A stretch of 57,500 bases of DNA, from NCBI GenBank assembly GCA_009746045.1, contig RPFO01000156.1, positions 3,900,091 through 3,957,590 on the forward strand. The letters run 5' to 3'. This stretch comes from Mesostigma viride (Eukaryota > Streptophyta > Mesostigmatophyceae > Mesostigmatales > Mesostigmataceae). The translations under genes and the position numbers were made by a program. The notes beneath the pieces were generated by a model, which did not search any database, was not told the origin of the DNA, and saw only the letters and a list, made by a program, of their open reading frames with translations. Every line of letters begins with the position of its first letter. Within the stretch, counting starts at the first letter, position 1. This document shows, piece by piece, positions 49,901 to 57,500 of this stretch.

Positions 49901-52900
49901 ACGGCTACAACGTGAAGCACGCAAGCATCATAGTGGAAAGAACACCTTGCGCCTCTACTCTTCCCCCAAACACACCACCACCCATGTGCCTGAAGCATCC
50001 CCAGGCCAGCAGCGGGAACTTTCAAACGCTTTCAGCCTCCTCAAACTGCCTTCCTAGGGCCCCCCTTTCTCCCTCCGTGCAGGCTGCCACCTGGCGCACC
50101 CCTGGCTGCCTGATCAAGTGAGCACTAGCAGGAGTTGCGGAGGCAACAGCGGCGAGATCGGGCCATGTTGCACAACGTGCTGTGAGAGGTGAAAGTATTA
50201 TCTTAGGGTGTATGTATATTTCATGTTGTTCTTTCAGGGTGCATTTCAGGATAACTACAGCATCAAAATACAATTAGTTGGGCCATGTCGCTGCAACCCC
50301 ATTGCAGATCAGAGTCCCATGCCCCAACAACAACCCAGTGCAGTGCACACCGCAGCCGGCACAGCGCCTACCAAACACAAGTGAGCAGGTTGCACCACAC
50401 AACATGACGCAACGATCCCTGGCATGACTCCACGTGCGCACACCTTGACAGCCCTGGCAGCAGCGCTTGTCTCCAGGCTCTTATTGGGTCTGACTTTGAC
50501 CAAGCCCTCCATGACAAGCATTTTGTATCGACACTTACTTTGTGACATAATTCTACAAATACCAGCCTGCATACATGGCTAGGCCCTGGGCGCACCCTGG
50601 CGCGCGTCACCCACCTGTTTCCAGGGTTGATGGCCGCATCGGTCTGGATGCCGCCCGATATGACGGTGCCCGCTTGGCTCTGGATGTCTCGATCCAGCCC
50701 ACTGTCAGCCCGAACGCAGTGGTGGCGAGGGGCATGGGCCAAGTGGGTTCGAGGGACGTTGGTGGACGACCCACGCACCCGGGTGGTGAGGGGGAGTGGG
50801 CCGTGCAGGTAAGCAGCAAGGGGCATGGGCAAAGCGGGTGGTGCAGCAAGCAGGGCGTATGTAGCACAGGGGGCAGGCCAGGGGACAGGCAAGCAAGGTT
50901 TTTGCAAGGGTCATAGAAAAGTGATAAAATTATACACATACCTGAGCAAGAAGTGCAGCCGGTACTTACGAGAGTGCTCTTTCTCCAGTATGTCGACATG
51001 CACAGGTGGACATGGTGATGGTGGGCAGGCAGGTGACAGAGGCAAACATGGAAAGCTACCGCGAGACAGCTACCGGGGAAGCAAAGGTGGCAAACTTGGA
51101 AAGCTACCGAGAAACAAGAGCGGGGAACATTGGCTCGTGATGCGTGCGGCACCTGCTGTCACGCACCTGATGATGCCCACCGTGAGCGTGTGGTCGAAGC
51201 CAAACGGGTTTCCGATGGCAAGGCACCGCTGCCCGACGCGGAGCGACGAGGAGGTACCAACTGTCACCGGACGAAGCGTGCTTGGTGGCGCGTTGATCTG
51301 GCGATGGGAAACGAGTCGACCATGCACATCAAGACAGTATGGTGAAATAAATTGAGAATTCAAACCACTTGACTAACCAGGGGAGGGAAGGCATGACCTT
51401 CCTGGTTCCCCCCGGCACAAGAAAACCTAGCCAGCCACGCAGCGACGCCATCTGTGCGCGGGGTTCAACCCGCGCATGCTCTGACCGAATTGCTTCTTAT
51501 GGCGTTGCAAGGCAACCGATTAGAGAGGAGGTTGGCTTGCGATAATGTTGTACCTGTCTTGCAGCCCCAAGCCCGCCCCTACCTGCCGCCCACCCCCTCC
51601 CCACCCCCTCATCTGCAGGAGCGCACAGCACCACCCGACAAGAATAACAATGCTGTGCATCCATTCTTTACTACCCCCCTCACCTGCAGCACTGCAAGGT
51701 CGATGGATCGGTCGGCCGCAACTAGCCGCCCGTTGTACGTCTGCTGAACGCTGTGGTTGGGGGGTGAAGGAGAGAATGATGGAGGGGATGGAGGGGGTGT
51801 GGGGGGGTGAGGAGGCAAGGCCAGGATGAAAAGCATCATTCCCAAGAATGGCATAAGATTAACACCGCCAGAGAAACAACAGATGTGGTGAGACTGTTTC
51901 CGTAATGTGCGACAGAAACAGACAGGGCGAGCAGAAAGCCAGAGCTCGGGGAGTCAGCTGTGAGACGAGCAAAGGAGGAGGTCGGACAGCGCACCATCAA
52001 CCGTTGATAGGAGAATCTTGCGGCCATTCACCCTCCCAAAATCCGCCCCCTTCTGGTGCAGCACTGTTTGGCACTGCCCATAACAACGATGGGCGGATGG
52101 TGGATGGGTGCCGATGGGATGGTGGAAGGCCGCCCCCAGTAGACAGTTGAAATGTATCTCGACAAAAACGACTGACCTTCAATATACCAATTGTCATGTG
52201 CCTCCGCTGAGAGGTCACAGGGACATACCATACCTTGCTTCCAAGTTCTGTGCAGCACTGTGCGAGAATGGTGGGCACCAATTTGTTCAACCCTCGTTCA
52301 CCGCACCGTGGCGGAGTAGGGAGTATGCATCCCAACCGTGCTGGTATACTCTACGCTAGCGCCACAGTATACTCTACGCTAGCGCCACAGCGTACTCTAC
52401 GCTAGCGCCACAGCAAACTCTACGCTAGCGCCACAGCATACTCTACGCTAGCGCCACAGCAAACTCTACGCTAGCGCCACAGCATACTCTACGCTAGCGC
52501 CACAGCAAACTCTACGCTAGCGCCACAGTATACTCTACGCTAGCGCCACAGCAAACTCTACGCTAGCGCCACAGTATACTCTACGCTAGCGCCACAGCAT
52601 ACTCTACGCTAGCGCCACAGTATACTCTACGCTAGCGCCACAGCATACTCTACGCTAGCGCCACAGCATACTCTACGCTAGCGCCACAGCAAACTCTACG
52701 CTAGCGCCACAGCATACTCTACGCTAGCGCCACAGCATACTCTACGCTAGCGCCACAGCAAACTCTACGCTAGCGCCACAGCATACTCTACGCTAGCGCC
52801 ACAGCATACTCTACGCTAGCGCCACAGCATACTCTACGCTAGCGCCACAGCATACTCTACGCTAGCGCCACAGCAAACTCTACGCTAGCGCCACAGCATA

Positions 52901-55900
52901 CTCTACGCTAGCGCCACAGTATACTCTACGCTAGCGCCACAGCATACTCTACGCTAGCGCCACAGCATACTCTATGCTAGCGCCACAGCATACTCTACGC
53001 TAGCGCCACAGCATACTCTACGCTAGCGCCACAGTATACTCAACGCTAGCGCCACAGTATACTTCATGCTGGCGTCTCCGAAGGAGGCCGTACAGATGCA
53101 GCTGCTGGACAACCTGTCGTCTGGGTAGCGTGCGCAGAAGCCAAACAAGGGAGAACCAGCTGCCACATGGCTCCATTCTAGTGCCCATCCGCAGAATCCT
53201 GCCGCACATATCCCTCATCCAAATACCTTGCGCGACGATATGTCAAGCAACCCAGCCACATCGAGCATCCCCACTTTCCAGCCGCCCAATGGGGTGCTAT
53301 TGGACTACTGGTAGTTGAGCATGAGGCAGCTCACCCGTCTGCGCTATGCTGTCACATACACCCAGCGATGCTCACCTATTCTACGCAGTAGTCCACATCA
53401 TCAAACCACAAGCTTGTATCCACCAATGCTCTGCCGCGCACGCACCCATCAACGCCGACGACGGTGACGCGCGCAACCAGCGAGTCGCGCGCGGCAGGGG
53501 ACGTGCTCAGCACGTTGCCGATGACTGGTGATGGTGGAGATGGGGTTGTGTGGGCGTGTGGTGGTGTGGGGGGGTAAGGGGAGGATGTACTGGTTAGGGG
53601 GTGGAAACCAACCGTGCAGCCCATGACAGTGCCCGGCAAACAAACATACTATACTCAGCAAATATGGAACATAGTGACACACTTGGCTTTTGGTGGGCAT
53701 CACGACGCAAAAGAAAACAATTCCCAGGTTAACACTTCGAGAAACTGCACCAAGGTGGCAAAATTCTGACGTTGCCAGCCAGCCACATGCTCCCAAGCTA
53801 ATGCCATCCTCTGTTCCAAGCCTGCCCAAGTCCCACCCAGCCGTCACCCCAGAGAAAACAGTGGGGGGTTGGGGGTCTGGGTGCGTTGGGGAGGGGTTGG
53901 GGGGGCATGTCCCCCCTTCCATGCGTGTGAATTCGTCCCCCCTTCCATTGAACAGGAAAGCTCGAGAACATTGCATTGTACTTCCTGCATCTTGGGCAGG
54001 AAGCCGTAAACGGAATGGGGTGGTCCAATGCCGCCGATGTGTTCAAGTGCAGCACCTGCATGCCGGGCACTGACAGGATGGCAGCGCGCAGGGACCAACC
54101 ATGGTAGTTGGTGATGATGCGGCCCTGCGTATCCCATACGATGCCCGTGCCGTTGCCCTCAGGAATCTGCGGCCGCGAGCCATGGGGTGGGAGCGCGATC
54201 GCGCGGATCTGTCTGTCAGTGCCATGGGTGGCTGAAACTTCCCACCCATAATAGCGGATAAGTTGCAAGAAAGACGGAGCACACGCCCGGATGACACAGT
54301 TGCCACCGCCATGCCACTCCTGTCGTGCCTCCTGGCTCACATGCTTGATACCGTGGGCCCAAGGCCGTGCATAGGTGTACACTGCGTTTGCCGCCGCTAC
54401 TAATGATCGCGAAAGAAGCACATTTTCTCAGTGAACCAATGCATTACGTCTCACACAAGACAGGCACAAAAAACATCTACTCATCCACCAGCTACATCTA
54501 GCAGCCACAGTACCAAGTAGGACTTCTTCATCAAGCATGAAGGCTAGACCTTTCCTGCAACCATACGTGCAGCTTATCCTGATACGATAACAGAGCACAT
54601 GGCCCAAGCTTATCCTTGCAGTGGCCATCTGCCATCAGATGATTGACAGGAAGCCACAGATCTAGCCCCTATCTCGGCCACCACTTGATCAATTGAGTAA
54701 CGGGCTGCCTGTGAGCAATAAACTCGTATTGTCCATCCGTCACACACCCCAAGTACATGTGGTCAGGCAAGGATATGAGCACATGAAAGAGACTGACAAA
54801 AGCACCTGTTCTTCAAAAATAAAGAAAAAACGCTCACAGCGACAAAAGCGGTAGCATATACGTCAATATTTACATCCACGTTGTCAGGGCGGACCCACCT
54901 CGACGCCCCCCGCGCTGCGCACGGCCCCCTGCGTGAGCGTGACGTCGACCACGTTCACGACCGAGTATGTGTTGGCCTCAAACAGCCGCACCATCGCCTC
55001 CTGTCATGTGCGTGGCGCGTAGCGAGGGCAGATAAGTATAGACAGGGGTAAGGGGTCGTCCATCAAACGGAGCTGTGGTGAGTTGGTGGTCATCTCCTGA
55101 CCGCCCTGCAAAAGAAACAATGGCAGCAACAATACACATGTGTGCTTGCATACGGAACGATATAATGCAGTATCTACTTTGTGAAGTGTAAAGCGAGCAC
55201 ATGGCTCAGCAAAGTGTATGGTCAGCGTGGCAAGCTTTCAATGACGCGATTGCTCCATGGAAACTTATGAGCTAACACAAGTCATGGGCACACATCTGAC
55301 ACAAGTCATGGGCACACGTCTGACACAAGTCATGGGCCCACGTTGAACACAAGTCATGGGCCCACGTCGAACACAAGTCCTGGGCCCACGTCGAACACAA
55401 GTCCTGGGCACACGTCGAACACAAGTCCTGGGCACACGTCTGACACAAGTCCTGGGCACACGTCTGACACAAGTCATGGGCAAACGTCGAACACAAGTCA
55501 TGGGCGCACGTCTGACACAAGTCATGGGCACACGTCTGACACAAGTCATGGGCACACGTCGAACACAAGTCATGGGCACACGTCTGACACAAGTCATGGG
55601 CACACGTCGAACACAAGTCCTGGGCCCACGTCGAACACAAGTCCTGGGCCCACGTCTAACACAAGTCATGGGCACACGTCTGACACAAGTCATGGGCAAA
55701 CGTCGAACACAAGTCATGGGCACACGTCTGACACAAGTCATGGGCACACGTCTGACACAAGTCATGGGCACACGTCGAACACAAGTCATGGGCCCACGTC
55801 TGACACAAGTCATGGGCCCACGTCGAACACAAGTCCTGGGCCCACGTCGAACACAAGTCCTGGGCCCACGTCTAACACAAGTCATGGGCACACGTCTGAC

Positions 55901-57297
55901 ACAAGTCATGGGCAAACGTCGAACACAAGTCATGGGCACACGTCTGACACAAGTCATGGGCACACGTCTGACACAAGTCATGGGCAAACGTCGAACACAA
56001 GTCATGGGCACACGTCTGACACAAGTCATGGGCAAACGTCGAACACAAGTCATGGGCACACGTCTGACACAAGTCATGGGCAAACGTCGAACACAAGTCA
56101 TGGGCACACGTCTGACACAAGTCACAGCTACTACCGAAGTACCCATGCCCATGTGCACGTGTGTGTGTGCGCGCGCTTGTGCATGTTTGTGTATGTGCGT
56201 GCGTCTTCTTCCAAAATAGGGCCTGTCATGATCATGCAGGGTGTGCTGGTTGCCAGGCCCCCAAAATAAAGAGATTACCATACTAATTATCTGACTAGAA
56301 GGAACCTGGAGGGATGCATATCCCTCAGGGAAAACAGCGCCTCAGTTGAGCCATAAACAGAGTTATCAAAACGGGCACATGTTAGATGCCTGCATGCTCA
56401 CAGTAGTAGAAGTACTTTAGTATCTCAGTACATGATGATATTTTGTTAGGTACAAGCCCTGGCAAGGCTGGGCACACCCTGTCACCCTATCAGATCTGGA
56501 AGCCAGAGGCAAAGCACAGCAGCGTAATGTGTAAGCAACGTAGAAAGTGTCCTGGGAAAGCATAACTTTGTATTCTCTCGCCTTGGCATTGCACACATTC
56601 TACTGGATAGCAAGGTCACACGAGTAGATCTGGTGAGGACCGTGGCGGGAGCAGGGTTGACAGGCACTGCTAGGAAACCTTTGTCCAGGCAAACAGAATA
56701 TTCCAAAACGGGTACGTCAGACATACCTCGGAGGGTAGCAATTTCCCTGCCGGGGCAACCGGCGGGCTGACGTCTTGCAGGGTGAGAGTGCCCGCATCTG
56801 CGCAGTGTGCATCAAGAATACCCCGTGCAGATGCGTTCGCATGCACACGCAAGCATCCAAACATTCTATCCAATTCATCATGGCAATGCAAGGACACCCA
56901 CCAATTGATCTTTGCAACGTATCGCCACAGAGAGACGGCAATTTGTGGAAGAAGTTTTTTGTCCCCCGAAGGGATGGGGGACCGAGACGTGGTGAACTGG
57001 GTCGCATCGAAACCATTGCAATAGTGTTATTGTTGTTGTTTAGACAGACGGACGACATATTCCAGGCTCAAATTTGTCCGGGATTTACCGCTTGCATTTA
57101 TACAAGTTTGCTAACATCACTCGTATGCTTTATTTACTCTAAGATGGTCAAATTAGGGCAAAAAGACGTCGCCTGGAGACACGCACTCACCAGCAACTGC
57201 AGGCTGCGCCCAGGCGAATTCGAGTCCAAGTATGGAAGCACTCCCAACGGCAAGTTTAGCTAGCGCAAGTCTCCTGGTGTCCGATGCCATCCATGCA
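45633..57297 (-). CDS. DEG8: Deg8-like thylakoid-lumen serine protease (13 exons seen)
   Basis: Exons in transcript order: 57273/57297-57191, 56797-56727, 55000-54899, 54166-54100, 53524-53446, 51750-51684, 51297-51167, 50701-50615, 49735-49668, 48411-48332, 47673-47587, 46779-46672, 45782-45633 (stop TAA). All introns are GT-AG with matching phases. The first exon seen holds a twin-arginine lumen signal (TRRLALAKLAVG...AQPAVA); its 5' border and the stroma-targeting part are unresolved. The trypsin-like triad is His in ITNYH, Asp in DRSIDLAVL and Ser in NPGNSGGPL. SGVGFAIPIDTV and IGNPFGFDHTLTVG are Deg hallmarks. One PDZ domain follows (IKAGLLATRRG, NIVAGDVITGV, then VLDGYNVGDTVVL). About 365 codons after exon 1, the usual Deg8 length. 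With Deg5, Deg8 helps to clear photodamaged D1 in photosystem II repair. Deg1 is less likely on sequence. Confidence 0.93.
46358..46516. repeat. 48 bp tandem repeat in the intron before the last Deg8 exon
   Basis: Three and a part copies of a unit with ACCTTAGCTACCTAA and GCAACAAACATTATAC. It lies wholly in intron sequence. Confidence 0.85.
46820..46969. repeat. G-rich and (GA)n simple repeat in a Deg8 intron
   Basis: A G-run and (GGGA)n pass into about 45 GA units, 40 bp upstream (transcript sense) of the PDZ exon 46672-46779. In the transcript it reads as a long (CT)n polypyrimidine tract before the acceptor. Confidence 0.95.
52340..53075. repeat. 23 bp minisatellite (~32 copies) in a Deg8 intron
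   Basis: Unit CATACTCTACGCTAGCGCCACAG. The first four bases vary (CATA, TATA, CAAA, CGTA) and the rest is nearly invariant. Every unit holds the palindrome CGCTAGCG. There are no spacers, so it is not a CRISPR array. Confidence 0.97.
55276..56120. repeat. 24 bp minisatellite (~35 copies) in a Deg8 intron
   Basis: Unit ACACAAGTCATGGGCACACGTCTG with linked variants (CCTGGG, GGGCCC, GGGCAAA, GTCGA, GTCTA). A block of variants repeats at 216 bp (9 units), for example GTCTAAC at about 55654 and 55870. The unit length is divisible by three, so long ORFs open on both strands; these are not genes. Confidence 0.97.
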
Positions 57298-57500
57298 CTG
57301 CTCGTTGGTAGGTAGCAGGAATGAGCAATATAGAAACGCACTGCAAAAATGCATTGAGCTCGGTCCATATGTTCAGAGGCCCAGACGGAAAAAATGGCAA
57401 AAAAATCTACAGCGTTTACCATGGCCGAGGCTGTTGCGCAGTATCGGCGTCCAATCCTTCTGACATGGACGCAGATGGAACTGTTTTCTTCCATGTTTTC

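Noticed and set aside
52340-53075. CRISPR-like array of 23 bp repeats
   Set aside because: Units are head to tail with no spacers, and the setting is a eukaryotic intron.
55265-56281. A 338-codon ORF of CVRRVPMT repeats and a plus-strand 308-codon partner
   Set aside because: Both are produced by the 24 bp satellite inside a Deg8 intron; a unit divisible by three stays open in all frames.
45633-57297. Bacterial DegP contamination
   Set aside because: The gene is split by GT-AG introns with consistent phases and carries a twin-arginine lumen leader, so it is nuclear-encoded and plastid-targeted.

Overview
The window looks like nuclear DNA of a photosynthetic eukaryote, most likely a green alga. 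The evidence is a thirteen-exon GT-AG gene for a Deg8-like thylakoid-lumen protease with a twin-arginine leader, a scrap of plastid DNA (trnK-UUU and cysA) embedded in the nuclear sequence, and a dense load of eukaryotic transposons and satellites. I cannot name the genus. GC-rich coding sequence alternates with AT-rich spacers and very long tetranucleotide tracts.

Layout. 1-3.8 kb: (CCAT)n and (AAGT)n arrays, then an intact Mutator-like (MULE) transposase on the minus strand. 3.8-6.1 kb: a TTAA-flanked DNA transposon carrying a PHD-finger-like fragment. 6.6-7.9 kb: 1.2 kb of tetranucleotide repeats. 8.46-8.99 kb: a ~175 bp tandem repeat. 9.64-23.35 kb: a tyrosine-recombinase retrotransposon (element I, plus strand, DIRS order, Ngaro/PAT-like, with split direct repeats A1...B1-A2-B2). 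A second complete element of the same clade (element II, 13316-19639, minus strand) is inserted in its pol gene; removing it restores the reading frame. 24.2-25.0 kb: nested minisatellite. 25.0-34.7 kb: remnant element III (minus strand), split by a young Ty1/copia element (25457-33315). 34.7 kb: a piggyBac-type cysteine-rich fragment. 35.6-42.6 kb: chimeric element IV (minus strand). Its leader is split by a 4.4 kb TTAA-flanked element that carries plastid DNA, and the right TTAA of that element holds a 502 bp MITE. 42.6-45.5 kb: a hexanucleotide array, a 320 bp duplication and a Gypsy-type LTR. 45.6-57.3 kb: the Deg8-like gene on the minus strand, its introns filled with satellites.

The most notable system is the tyrosine-recombinase retrotransposon family. 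Its pol polyproteins (RT-RNase H-tyrosine recombinase) carry a canonical 2A-type ribosome-skipping motif (DVESNPGP) exactly between RNase H and recombinase. One ORF1 carries a serine/arginine-rich domain. The 3' regions hold small hairpins with compensatory base changes. Terminal repeats and coding modules have been exchanged between subfamilies. Proteins of the element would act together: ORF1 as a nucleic-acid-binding coat-like protein, RT-RNase H for cDNA synthesis, and the recombinase for integrating a circular intermediate.
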